Positions 1 to 8,355 of a DNA stretch of 64,000 nt are shown one piece after another. Below the pieces are notes generated by a model. The model had not been told where the DNA came from. It did not search any database and worked only from the letters and a program-made list of their open reading frames with translations. Source of the DNA: a bacterium (lineage in GTDB: Bacteria; Elusimicrobiota; Elusimicrobia; Elusimicrobiales; UBA9959); contig JAJZPF010000001.1 of assembly GCA_021811315.1 (NCBI GenBank), positions 142,153 to 206,152 on the forward strand, given 5' to 3'. The first letter of the stretch is position 1, and the number at the start of each line of letters is the position of its first letter. A program made the position numbers and the translations under genes.

Positions 1-600
1 GCGCAGCCTGATCACGTCCCGCTCGTCGGCGACCACGTAGGTCAGCTCGTACTGCTTGAAAAAACCCCTGACGGAAGAATACTCTTCGCCTTTCTTTTTC
101 CGCGTCTCTATGGAAAAGCAGACGTATTTTCCCCCGCCGAACCCGAAGCTGAGCATGGTGTGCGCGATATGGGGCAGGCCCCAGTCGACGAAATAAAGGT
201 CCAGGCTGCGCAGGGAGCCGAGATAGAAGGTCCGGTCATAGTGCCGGACGGTATAGTCGGTCTCCGACCTGTAATCGCAATCGCGGATGTTATGGAGGGT
301 AACGCTGCTGCCGGCGACTTCTGCGTAGGCGAGCTTCGCCACATCCGGCGCCCAGTCCCTCTCATTGCTCGGGGACAGGGCCAGCCAGCAGGCCAGCGAG
401 ATCAGGAACAAGGAGGAGAACCAGACTATTTTCCGTCCGCCATCCTTCGGGATAAAAACGCTGCAAAGCGCCGCCGCTCCGAAGACCACGGCCGCGGCCA
501 TTCGCGCGCCATACGGGAAGTTGGAATAGGAAACGGCCATTACCACCCAGCACGACATGATCAGGAAAAAAAACCAGGCAAAAACCTGTTTTATCCTCAT
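1..600 (-). CDS. Lnb N-terminal periplasmic domain (DUF4105) protein, 3' truncated by window
   Basis: Reading the minus strand from an ATG at 600 gives 200 uninterrupted codons that run off the window, so the C-terminus is missing. Residues about 5-25, 30-45 and 60-75 are hydrophobic and look like membrane segments. After them comes a soluble part with the DUF4105/Lnb signature: an SETDYTVR-type stretch, then FVDWGLPHIAHTMLSFGFG, FSIETRKKKGEEYS and a final YVVADERDVIRLR. The family is periplasmic or membrane-anchored and is sometimes annotated as a lipoprotein-processing or peptidase-like domain; its function in most bacteria is unknown. No gene lies immediately upstream on this strand within 90 bp. 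A second, divergent family member lies at 54847-55749. Confidence 0.8.
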   Translation of the reverse strand, partial: MRIKQVFAWFFFLIMSCWVVMAVSYSNFPYGARMAAAVVFGAAALCSVFIPKDGGRKIVWFSSLFLISLACWLALSPSNERDWAPDVAKLAYAEVAGSSVTLHNIRDCDYRSETDYTVRHYDRTFYLGSLRSLDLYFVDWGLPHIAHTMLSFGFGGGKYVCFSIETRKKKGEEYSSVRGFFKQYELTYVVADERDVIRLR

Positions 601-691
601 GATACGCGCCGCCGTCCGGCCAGGATGCTTTTGTCCGTGGAAAACATAAGAGCCTTAATTATATATTAACCCCGGCGCCCGCGTCCGCAGC

Positions 692-1561
692 TCACCGCTG
701 GCCCGCCGCCAGCCCGCGCTCCTGGGCGCGCACGCGGGTGAACTCGGCGCCGAAGTACAGAAGCTGCGAGCAGTAAAAAGCCCAGACGAGGACAAGGATC
801 AGCGAGCCCGCGGCGCCGAAAGCCGTAGTGAGGTCGCTTTTCCCAAGGTAGATGCCGATAACCAGATTGCCCAGCGTAAGCAGGAGGGAAGTGAAGCCGG
901 CTCCGGTCCAGACGTCCCGCCAGGCGATGCGCGTATCGGGCAGGTATTTATAAACCATTGCGAACAGCAGCGTGGTCACGCCGAAAACAAGGGCGAAATC
1001 CATAATATGCATTGCGGCCTCGGGCACCGGCAGCCGGGAACTCACGTACTTGCCCAGCACGGAAACCGCGGCGCTAAGGACCAGCGCGAGCAAAAGCAGG
1101 AAACCGGAACCGAGCACGAAGCCCAGCGCCATAACGCGCCGGCGGATAAGGGCCAGCCAGGGGCGGGGCGGGGGCTCCACCCTCCAAATATCATTAAGCC
1201 CCGACTGCAGTTCGCTTACCAGCCCCGAAGCCGCGAAGAGCAGGACCGCCGCGCTGGCAATAGCTCCTAAAAGACCGCTTTTGAAGGACGCCATGGACCC
1301 CATAAGGTCCCGCACCGCCTGGGCTCCCTGAATCCCTACGTGAGCACGGACCTGTCTGAAGACCTCGTCCTGCGCCGACGTATCGCCGAAAAAAGACCCG
1401 GCGACGCCTAGAGCGATGATCAGGATAGGCGCAAGCGAGAACAGCGCGTAATAAGCCAGCGCGGCGCCCATCCGGGGCCCGTGGTCGGCGTCCCAGGCTT
1501 TAAAGGTCCGGACCAGCAGGGTCCAATAATACCCGGCCCGGCTTCCAAGGTCCTTTTTCAT
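692..1561 (-). CDS. YihY/BrkB-family inner-membrane protein
   Basis: The protein is about 289 residues, typical for the YihY (formerly BrkB, wrongly called RNase BN) family. The N-terminal GAALAYYALFSLAPIL motif is the family hallmark, and about six hydrophobic segments follow. It is an integral inner-membrane protein of unknown transport role. The start is ambiguous: ATG at 1561 (MKKDLG) or ATG at 1600, which would overlap the end of tamB. The short distance to tamB indicates one transcript tamA-tamB-yihY. The charged tail (FTRVRAQERGLAAGQR) is also usual for the family. Confidence 0.88.
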   Translation of the reverse strand: MKKDLGSRAGYYWTLLVRTFKAWDADHGPRMGAALAYYALFSLAPILIIALGVAGSFFGDTSAQDEVFRQVRAHVGIQGAQAVRDLMGSMASFKSGLLGAIASAAVLLFAASGLVSELQSGLNDIWRVEPPPRPWLALIRRRVMALGFVLGSGFLLLLALVLSAAVSVLGKYVSSRLPVPEAAMHIMDFALVFGVTTLLFAMVYKYLPDTRIAWRDVWTGAGFTSLLLTLGNLVIGIYLGKSDLTTAFGAAGSLILVLVWAFYCSQLLYFGAEFTRVRAQERGLAAGQR

Positions 1562-1581
1562 AGTCTGTCCCGCTCTATCAT

Positions 1582-3951
1582 TCAGCGCCGACCGTACCAT
1601 TCAAGGAGCGTTGTGACCACGTTCCCCTGTGTTTGCGTATTTGTTAGCTCGGTCTGTATCGCAAGGTTGGAAGCGATGCGTTTTCGCAGCTGCATGCCCC
1701 TGCTCTGCCCGTCGGAGCCCAGTTGGAGCGTCGCCCCGCCGGGGATCCGGAGCTTGACCGTGTAGGTCCTGGAGACCGGGTCATACCCGACGTAATCGAT
1801 GGGAGTGGAAGCAAGCAGGTAGAGCGAGGCCAGGCCGAAAGCGCTGTTGGACACGGCGGTCTGCGTATTGGCCGCGCTCGCCTGCTGGTCGGAGTCCAGC
1901 TTGCCCGGGGATTTGCCGAAGAGAAGCATCGCCGTGATGTCGGCCTGGCTCATCGGCGGGTCGCTTTCGAACGTGACCTGCGGCTTCTGGGCGGTTCCGA
2001 GGAGGCGGATTAGAATTTTGGCCTCGGCCGCTTTATAAACTATCAGGCCGTCCAGGCCCATGACGGGCGAGCCCGCGCGGCCGGTGAACTTAATATGGTC
2101 GATAGACGCGAGACGGCGGAAGATCTCTACGCGGAACGGCTTTATCTCCACTGTCCCGGCCATCCCGCCCCCTGGGACCTTTAAAGTGAAATCCAGCCCT
2201 ACCGGGACAGGGTCTTTGGCCAGATTGGAGTACAGGATAGCGGGGCTCACCGTCTTGACGCGTATTTCCGTCCGCATAACCGTCGCCGAGCGTTCGGCGG
2301 GCTGCTTGCGCTCTTCCTCCCTGGCCAGCGCAGCCTTGTCCAGCTGCGCCCCGGTCTTGATGCGGCTGTCCGGGATGAAAGCCGCCATACCCTTGAGATC
2401 GAAGCGCGGGAGCTGAAGCGCTACCTCGCGCAGCGCCAACTCAGTTTCGTTCCTGAAAGACCGCTCCGGGGTCCAGAGCCTGGACGCGGCAACCTTCCCC
2501 TTAACTTCGAATTTCAAGGCCTGCCGGCCCGCCGCCAGCCCGCTTACCACCGAGTACTCGAAATCCTGGCTGTCCTTAAGCGAATCGCCGCTCCCCTTTA
2601 GCGAGACGCTGAGCGGCCCGCGGAAAACGTTGACGGGCGCAGGCACCGAATACGGAGTATGCGCCAGGTACTCGACCAGGTCCTCGAACCTGCCGACTTT
2701 AAGCCCGAAGTCGAGCTTATGACTGATATTGAGCGCCTGCAGCCGGCTGGCGCGGCCGGAAACCTTGCCTTCGAAACTGCCGTAAAACTCATACCAGAAC
2801 TTTGCCGGATCGACGGTCAGCGACACTTCCGCGTCGAAATGGTCCCTCTCGAGAAGTCCGGGGGTGGAGCGGGCTTTTACCGAAAGCCGGCCCTCCAGGG
2901 TTTTAGCCATGCCGCGCCCCGCGCCCCTGACGCCGAAAGTCTCCGGTTCCAGCTCGAAGCCGCTGTCCAGTTTCAGGGTTTCCCATTCGGTGGAATCTTT
3001 CTTAAGGCGGGCCGCAAGGTTGAACTGTTTGAGCCGGACGCTCTTGACCGGCCCCGTGGTTTCCCAAACTCCCGCCGAGCCGCCCAAGCGGAAATCCTGT
3101 CCTTTTTGAGAGCCTTCCACGCCGGCCTCGATCCGGCGCCCCGGCATGCGCGCGTCGGCGTTGAGGCTGAAGACCAGGGCGTCGGCGCCTTTTTCATCCA
3201 CCCTGGCCTGGAATTTAGCGCTTACCCCTTCCGCCTTAAGCTGCCCCCGCGCGTCCAGGTAGGTGAACTCGAGGCCTTTCAGAAGATCGGAGCCAAGCGT
3301 AGCTTCGCCGCTGTAATGCCTGGTAAAGCTCCCGGAGCTATGCGCCACTTCCGCCTTGAGAGCAAGCGGCCTGTCCCCTTCCAGCCCGAGATTCAGGTGA
3401 AGCGCCCCGCTGAGCGAACCGCCGGCGCTTATGATCTTGTTGGCCGGCAGGTCCACCCTGAGCAATTCGAGCGTGAGGCCGCGCAGGGCCGCCGGGATCA
3501 AATTGGGCAGCGTGGTGGGCAGTCCCGCGCTCTTTACCGGCAGCGCTTCGGACTTCACCCCGGTCCGGTCCAGCGTAAAATGATCGCCCGAAACTATGAG
3601 CCTGGAGATCTTCGTCAGCTTCGCGCCGAAAAAATGAAGGCGCACGCTAAGCCGGACGTCCAGGCTCTTCAGGCAGCCCTCCGCCCCCGCGGCCGCGTTC
3701 TCGAAACAGAGTTCGCCGGCCCGAAGCCGGATCTCTTTTTCCGGGAAGCTGATCGAGCGGATGCCGAAGTCCAGGGTTTTCCACCTGGGTTTCCAGGCGC
3801 TGCCGAAATTTTTTATCGCTACGGTTACGGTGCGGGTCGTAAGGAACCATTGCGGCTTGGCGATAAGCGTAACCGCCGCCAGCGCCAGCGCGGCAAGCAG
3901 CGCGCAGACAGAGACGATGGAAACGAGGAAGAGTTTCCTGAACAGGCGCAT
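1582..3951 (-). CDS. tamB: TamB-like translocation/assembly module protein (DUF490)
   Basis: This 789-residue protein has an N-terminal signal anchor (about residues 8-31), a long middle made of repetitive beta-strand sequence, and a C-terminal DUF490/TamB domain (about 600-789). The ending shows the conserved MSQADITAMLLFGKSP, a LASTPIDYVGYDP segment and the terminal LLEWYGRR. TamB proteins bridge the inner and outer membranes and work with TamA in outer-membrane protein insertion or lipid transport. It is shorter than enterobacterial TamB (about 1260), common outside Proteobacteria. Its ATG overlaps the tamA stop codon (TGATG) and is preceded by an AAGGAG site, so translation is probably coupled. 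Confidence 0.9.
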   Translation of the reverse strand: MRLFRKLFLVSIVSVCALLAALALAAVTLIAKPQWFLTTRTVTVAIKNFGSAWKPRWKTLDFGIRSISFPEKEIRLRAGELCFENAAAGAEGCLKSLDVRLSVRLHFFGAKLTKISRLIVSGDHFTLDRTGVKSEALPVKSAGLPTTLPNLIPAALRGLTLELLRVDLPANKIISAGGSLSGALHLNLGLEGDRPLALKAEVAHSSGSFTRHYSGEATLGSDLLKGLEFTYLDARGQLKAEGVSAKFQARVDEKGADALVFSLNADARMPGRRIEAGVEGSQKGQDFRLGGSAGVWETTGPVKSVRLKQFNLAARLKKDSTEWETLKLDSGFELEPETFGVRGAGRGMAKTLEGRLSVKARSTPGLLERDHFDAEVSLTVDPAKFWYEFYGSFEGKVSGRASRLQALNISHKLDFGLKVGRFEDLVEYLAHTPYSVPAPVNVFRGPLSVSLKGSGDSLKDSQDFEYSVVSGLAAGRQALKFEVKGKVAASRLWTPERSFRNETELALREVALQLPRFDLKGMAAFIPDSRIKTGAQLDKAALAREEERKQPAERSATVMRTEIRVKTVSPAILYSNLAKDPVPVGLDFTLKVPGGGMAGTVEIKPFRVEIFRRLASIDHIKFTGRAGSPVMGLDGLIVYKAAEAKILIRLLGTAQKPQVTFESDPPMSQADITAMLLFGKSPGKLDSDQQASAANTQTAVSNSAFGLASLYLLASTPIDYVGYDPVSRTYTVKLRIPGGATLQLGSDGQSRGMQLRKRIASNLAIQTELTNTQTQGNVVTTLLEWYGRR

Positions 3952-5708
3952 CAGAACTCCTTCCCAAGGCTAAGGAATAACCGCCACTGCGGTTTCATGA
4001 GCACCTCGGCGGCGGGGTCGCGGCGCCAGACCATGCCGCGCGCCAGCGTGGTCCGGAGAGAGCCTATCGGCGAGGCCCAGCGAAGGCCGAAGCCCGGGGA
4101 AAAATAAACGTTCGGGTCCAGGTGCGCGGAGCTCCGGCCGGCCATCGCGGCGTCCAGGAAGATAAGCGGCTGCAGGCCATGAGGCAGAACGTCGCCCATT
4201 CTCAGTTCCACGCCGTCATAGGCCGTCGTAAGCAGGCCGGCTTTGTCGGAAGGCAGCTTGTTCAGCTCCGCGCCCCTCAGGTCGGAATCTCCGCCCATGA
4301 AGATCCGCATGCCTAAAGGGATCTCCCCGGCGGCCAGGAGTGAATTTTTTACCAGCGTGGTCTGCACGAGATAGCGCGTGGCCAGTATCAGGGCCGGGGG
4401 GGTGTACCCGCCAAGGTTCCAGATATGCTCCCCCTGCAGGCTCAGCAGGTGCGCCGTTATGCGGGACTCCAGCCCCGCTACCCGCGACTGCGACTTGAAG
4501 GTAAGCCGCCCGCCGGTCTGCGGCTCGCCCGCATAGTATTCGAACAAGTGGTCGCGCAGTTCGAGCTGGGTCTCGTAAACCGGATAACTGGTTACGGGCC
4601 CCAGTCCCCGGATAGTATGCTCATATTCCAGCGCCGGGCCGGCCGAGAACTCTCCGCGCAGGTTCTTGCTGTCCCAGCTGAAGCCGGGAAGCAGCGCGAA
4701 CTCCGCATGGATGGCCTCATACTGAGGTTCGTTCTGGCGCCCGAAGGTCAGCTTGGGCATGAAGTAGAACCGCGAGGCCCGTCCCATGAAGTAGCGGAAA
4801 TTGGCGACGGCCGTCTGCTCGCGGAAGGAAGTGTAGCCCATAACGCCCATAGAATTGCTGCGCGTCCCGAGCCGGGAATTCTGCCACTGCGCCTTGCCTA
4901 TGAAGAAACCCTCGGTGTCGAAGCCCACGCCAAGCTTGTAGAGCTGCGGTTTGCCGGCGACTACCCGCTCGGTGATCGCCATGCCGCCCGTCGAGCAGTC
5001 CACCTCGAAATAGGCGTTCAGGAACAGCGAGTCGGCCATGGTCCGCTGGGCCGTCAGGTCCAGAAGCCTGGAATCGAAACGCTGGCCGCGTTTAAAAGCC
5101 TCGTAGCGGGCGAAGATCTGCGGGTAGACCTCGTCCGTTTTTTTAGGGCGGATATGGGCGAAGACGTAGACGTCCCCTGGCCGCACCTCCGCCGACAGTT
5201 CCCCCGTTGTCCCGTTGCCCTGCATTTCTATGGCCGGGCAGGCGTAGCCGCGGTTCAGGAGGGCGCTAAGCAGGGCGGCCTTGGCGGCGTCGAGCAGCGC
5301 GGGCGTCATTGGCTGCCCTTTGATCTTGCGCAGTTTGCGGGGCTTTATCTCCGGCGGCAGGCCGGTGACGGCGAAAGACTTTACGAAGGTTTTTTTTCCC
5401 GGGTCCACCCTGAGGACGTCCTGGCCCGGGTCGAACTTCGGCTCCTGGTAGCCCCGCTGCTGGAGGAAAGCCCGCAGGAAGCTCTCGGCCTGGTTGAAAG
5501 GGATCTGCCCCCAGCCTTCGGTAGCGGCGTCGCCGCAGACCAGGCGGACCTCCATAGGGTTCAGCTCTATCTTTTCACTGCCGGAGAACTGTATCTGCGG
5601 GCAGGGCCCGGATCTTTTCCCGGCCATGGCCGGAACTACGGAGACGGCCGCAAGTACGGCCGCCGCCAGCAGGGCCCGAAAAATTATGTAATTCTCTGTA
5701 GGAAGCAT
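3951..5708 (-). CDS. tamA: TamA/BamA-like Omp85 outer-membrane protein
   Basis: The 585-residue product has a signal peptide (cleavage near AMA/GKR, residue about 29), a POTRA-like region (about 85-240) and a 16-strand-type beta barrel (about 250-585) ending in KEF, an aromatic-terminal barrel signal. The barrel includes the surface-antigen-like RIFMGGDSDLRGAELN and SPGFGLRWASPIGSLR motifs of Omp85 proteins. It should insert barrels in the outer membrane together with the TamB encoded directly downstream. Only two or three POTRA repeats fit the space, which favours TamA over BamA (five). The 80 bp upstream are GC-rich with a TATAAC-like box very close to the start codon. Confidence 0.85.
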   Translation of the reverse strand: MLPTENYIIFRALLAAAVLAAVSVVPAMAGKRSGPCPQIQFSGSEKIELNPMEVRLVCGDAATEGWGQIPFNQAESFLRAFLQQRGYQEPKFDPGQDVLRVDPGKKTFVKSFAVTGLPPEIKPRKLRKIKGQPMTPALLDAAKAALLSALLNRGYACPAIEMQGNGTTGELSAEVRPGDVYVFAHIRPKKTDEVYPQIFARYEAFKRGQRFDSRLLDLTAQRTMADSLFLNAYFEVDCSTGGMAITERVVAGKPQLYKLGVGFDTEGFFIGKAQWQNSRLGTRSNSMGVMGYTSFREQTAVANFRYFMGRASRFYFMPKLTFGRQNEPQYEAIHAEFALLPGFSWDSKNLRGEFSAGPALEYEHTIRGLGPVTSYPVYETQLELRDHLFEYYAGEPQTGGRLTFKSQSRVAGLESRITAHLLSLQGEHIWNLGGYTPPALILATRYLVQTTLVKNSLLAAGEIPLGMRIFMGGDSDLRGAELNKLPSDKAGLLTTAYDGVELRMGDVLPHGLQPLIFLDAAMAGRSSAHLDPNVYFSPGFGLRWASPIGSLRTTLARGMVWRRDPAAEVLMKPQWRLFLSLGKEF

Positions 5709-5788
5709 AAAAGCCGTTATAGCGGCAGCGAAGCGTTAACCCCGCGCGCACACCGGGGCCGCGGCGGCCGGCACGGGACCGCGGCCCG

Positions 5789-6856
5789 TCATTTTTCCGG
5801 CGCGGGCGGATCGCTTTCCACAGGGACGGCGGGCCCGAGCAGAACGGCTATCCACCGCGTGCTTTCATGGTGTTCGCAGGCGAACTTCAGCGTCATAGTG
5901 AACGGTACGCACAGCACCGCGCCGATCAGGCCGAGCATCCTTCCCCAGAAGATCAGCGACAGGAAAACCACCAAAGTGGATAAAGACATTTTACGCCCGA
6001 CGAGCTTCGGCCAGACCAGATTGCCTATCGTGAACTGAACCAGCACATAGCCGGCGACTACGAGCGCGGCGCGGCCGGGCCCGAACTGGACAAGGGTGAG
6101 ACTTACCGCCGGGAGCGCGGCTATGATAGAGCCGACATGCGGGATATAGAGCAGCATAAAAGCCAGGAAACCCCAGAGGACGGGGGAATCCACTCCGAGG
6201 ATGGCCAGCCAGACCCCGAGCAGGAACCCCGCGGCCAGGTTGAGCCCGGTAGCGACGACCATATAGCGCTGGATATCATCGAAGAACTTCGTGAACTCCG
6301 GGAATTTCTGCAGTGGATCCCCGAGGACGGCGCGGAGCTTTACCGGAAAGGTCGAGGCCTCGAGCAGGATGAACATCACGGTGAGCAGGATCAGGACGAT
6401 ATTGGAGAGCGCCGCTCCCAGCCCCCCGAGCAGGTCGACGGCCAGCTTCATTATCGCCGCCGGATTGAGATACTCGAGCAGCGCTTTGTCCGTGACGGCG
6501 ACGCCTTTCTTCGCCAGCAGCGCGGTGAGCGCCGAAACTTCTTCCTGCATGCGCTGCTGATAGGAGGGCAGGGAAGCGCTGAAGCCGCCGAGGGACGTGC
6601 TCACCAGCACGCCGCCGACGAGCAGGATCGCGATCAGCCCCGCCAGCACGAGCAGCACCGCGAGAGCGTGCGGGACGCCTTTCCGCTCAAGCCGCTGCGC
6701 CAGCGGCGTGCCAAGGACGGCGAGGAAAACGGCCACAAGGGAGGAAACCAGGGCCGACTGCGCCTGGTTCATGCCCCAGATGATGACCACGAGCGCGGCC
6801 GAGATAACGAGGAAGCGCGTTCCCCCGGGGAAATTGTTCTGTTCGGTCGCCGTCAT
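5789..6856 (-). CDS. AI-2E-family (PerM/YdiK) transporter
   Basis: The 355-residue polytopic membrane protein has the family pattern: two N-terminal helices (about 13-45, 60-90), an amphipathic region, and a C-terminal block of helices with GFLAFMLLYIPHVGSIIAALPA and the conserved FTIGNLVWPKLVGRKMSLSTLVVFLSL (in two parts). Members export autoinducer-2 or act as Na+/H+ antiporters or small-solute permeases; substrate cannot be read from sequence. A GGAGGAG site precedes the ATG. It is the last gene of the BON operon (29 bp gap from the lipoprotein gene), which suggests a role in stress or osmotic response. Confidence 0.9.
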   Translation of the reverse strand: MTATEQNNFPGGTRFLVISAALVVIIWGMNQAQSALVSSLVAVFLAVLGTPLAQRLERKGVPHALAVLLVLAGLIAILLVGGVLVSTSLGGFSASLPSYQQRMQEEVSALTALLAKKGVAVTDKALLEYLNPAAIMKLAVDLLGGLGAALSNIVLILLTVMFILLEASTFPVKLRAVLGDPLQKFPEFTKFFDDIQRYMVVATGLNLAAGFLLGVWLAILGVDSPVLWGFLAFMLLYIPHVGSIIAALPAVSLTLVQFGPGRAALVVAGYVLVQFTIGNLVWPKLVGRKMSLSTLVVFLSLIFWGRMLGLIGAVLCVPFTMTLKFACEHHESTRWIAVLLGPAVPVESDPPAPEK

Positions 6857-6885
6857 AGCTCCTCCGGGACAAGGCTGGCAGCCGC

Positions 6886-7197
6886 CTATTTTACGATCAG
6901 GTCGTTCTTCAGGGATTTCACCCCTTTGACGCCTTCCGCGATCTTGCCGGCTTTATCCGCCGCCTCGCGGGAATTTACGAAGCCGCTCAGTTGGACTATG
7001 CCCTGGCGCGTTTCCACGCCGATCTGGAAAGACTTGAAGAAATTGTCGTCGGCAAGCCTGGATTTTACCCTGGTAGTAATGACCGAGTCGTCGATGAACT
7101 CGCCCGCGGTTTCGGGCTTGCCCGTCGTGGCGCAGGCCGCGAAAGCCGCGGCCATGGTAGACAGGACCAAAGTCCGGAGTATAATATTTTTTTTCAT
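6886..7197 (-). CDS. BON-domain lipoprotein
   Basis: A 103-residue protein with a lipoprotein signal (lipobox AAFAAC, Cys at about residue 22) followed by one BON domain (about 37-103) containing the typical IQLSGFV-like strand (GIVQLSGFVNSREAADKAG). BON domains bind phospholipid surfaces and occur in OsmY, Kon and secretins. It should be anchored in an envelope membrane leaflet. It is the third gene of the operon 8209 to 5789 and is a paralogue of the three-BON protein at 7454-8209. Confidence 0.9.
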   Translation of the reverse strand: MKKNIILRTLVLSTMAAAFAACATTGKPETAGEFIDDSVITTRVKSRLADDNFFKSFQIGVETRQGIVQLSGFVNSREAADKAGKIAEGVKGVKSLKNDLIVK

Positions 7198-7270
7198 AAA
7201 GTTTTCTCCTTATACCGCACGTTTGAAAGGAAAGACCGCTCCGGGTTCTTCCCGAACAAGGCGCAGGCCG

Positions 7271-7420
7271 CTACAGGACTTTCCGCCCCCTGATGACCCT
7301 TAACACCACCACGATGACCGCTATTACGAGCAGAATATGGATAAAACCGCCCATAGTGTAGCTGCTCACCAGCCCCAACAGCCACAGGACCACCAGTATT
7401 ACCGCAATTGTTTCCAGCAT
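7271..7420 (-). CDS. 49-aa Lmo0937-like small membrane protein
   Basis: A short reading frame of 49 codons plus TAG, beginning ATG at 7420 behind an AGGAG ribosome site six bases away. The peptide starts MLETIAVILVVLWLLGLVSS and has a second hydrophobic helix (HILLVIAVIVVVLRVI) and a basic end (RGRKVL). This matches the lmo0937-type two-helix membrane peptides found widely beside stress genes (general-stress regulons). It sits between two BON-protein genes (33 bp and 73 bp gaps), so it is almost certainly cotranscribed with them. Confidence 0.88.
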   Translation of the reverse strand: MLETIAVILVVLWLLGLVSSYTMGGFIHILLVIAVIVVVLRVIRGRKVL

Positions 7421-7453
7421 ATGATTCTCCTCTCCGCTTTCCCGGGCTTTGGA

Positions 7454-8209
7454 CTAGGACGGCTCTACCGTCATCAAATTTTTAACTTTCTTTACGCCGT
7501 TCACGTCTTTTACGAGCTTGGTCACCAGGGCTTTTTCAGCGTCGGTCCGGGCCCGGCCGCCCAGCGTGACCGTGCCGCGCTTGACCGCGACCGTGGTATA
7601 GAGGCCGTTGGTGGAATGATGCAGCACCAGGGCCATCCTTACCAGGGCGGCCACGGAAACGTCGTCGACCTGCTCCTTGGTCGTCCTGGGCTTTTTTTCA
7701 AGGGGCGCGGCCACTACCATCTCGTTTATAACTTTTATCACCCCTTCCACGTCGTTGGCGTATTCCGTGGTCAGGTCTTTTTGCGCCATGCTCGCGGCGC
7801 TGCCCCTGAGGGTAACGATGCCGTCTTTAACGTCCACCTCCGTATCTTTCGCGCTGACGCTCCGGTGGAACAGAAGAGTGGCCTTAACTTTGTCGTGGAA
7901 CCAGGCGTCCGAATTCGCCGTGGGAAGCGAGCCTTTGACTTCCAGCCTGTTGTCCACGCTCCTGACCCCGGGGATGTCCGTCATGGTCACTTCCGCCAAT
8001 GATTTGTGGAAGTATTCGGAAATGATCCCGGTCAGGGTTACCGCCCCGTCCTTTGATTCGATCCTGATATCGTCGCCCTGCAGGTAATTATTGAACACAT
8101 AAGACTGCCTGGCTGAGGTAACGATGTAAACGTCCATCCTGGACGCGTAGGCGGGCGCGCTGAGCGCCAGCAGGCCCGCCGCCAGGGATATTGAAAATAT
8201 TGATCTCAT
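7454..8209 (-). CDS. Periplasmic three-BON-domain (OsmY-like) protein
   Basis: The 251-residue protein has a signal peptide (cleavage near AYA/SRMD, residue about 23) and three consecutive BON domains (about 28-95, 100-170, 180-251), each with the G(A/I)VTLxG core (GAVTLTGIISE, GIVTLRGSAAS, GTVTLGGRART). OsmY-type proteins are periplasmic and induced by osmotic or stationary-phase stress, possibly supporting envelope integrity. The start has an AAGGAG site. It heads a four-gene operon (this gene, the 49-aa peptide, a BON lipoprotein, AI-2E permease) whose promoter at 8247-8313 carries the same operator as the neighbouring two-component genes. Confidence 0.92.
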   Translation of the reverse strand: MRSIFSISLAAGLLALSAPAYASRMDVYIVTSARQSYVFNNYLQGDDIRIESKDGAVTLTGIISEYFHKSLAEVTMTDIPGVRSVDNRLEVKGSLPTANSDAWFHDKVKATLLFHRSVSAKDTEVDVKDGIVTLRGSAASMAQKDLTTEYANDVEGVIKVINEMVVAAPLEKKPRTTKEQVDDVSVAALVRMALVLHHSTNGLYTTVAVKRGTVTLGGRARTDAEKALVTKLVKDVNGVKKVKNLMTVEPS

Positions 8210-8246
8210 TATGGTTCTCCTTGAATACCTTTACTCTTATTTATTA

Positions 8247-8313
8247 AGTATAGCCCTTAGCCGGCCTGGCGGCTATTCGGGATAATGCCCGGTCTGGTAA
8301 GTAGTTTTACGGA
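8247..8313 (-). promoter_or_regulatory. Regulated promoter of the BON operon (regulon site 1 of 4)
   Basis: On the minus strand a TATACT -10 box lies at 8247-8252 (predicted start near 8240, 31-nt leader). There is no good -35 box. Exactly 22 bp upstream of the -10 lies an 18-bp element (8275-8292) matching 12 of 18 bases of the element at 11366-11383. A TCCGTA block lies at 8308-8313 followed by AAACTACT, close to the TCCGTAATACTACT block of the 16.8 kb promoter. The matching layout of four promoters argues for one NarL-type activator. This is the weakest of the four copies. Confidence 0.6.
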
Positions 8314-8355
8314 AGGCGTACGCCCGCGGAAATATATACCGGTGTTTCCAGTTCT

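Noticed and set aside
2659..4107. 482-codon plus-strand frame antisense to tamB/tamA
   Set aside because: Shadow of genuine minus-strand genes; no domain, start signal or continuity.
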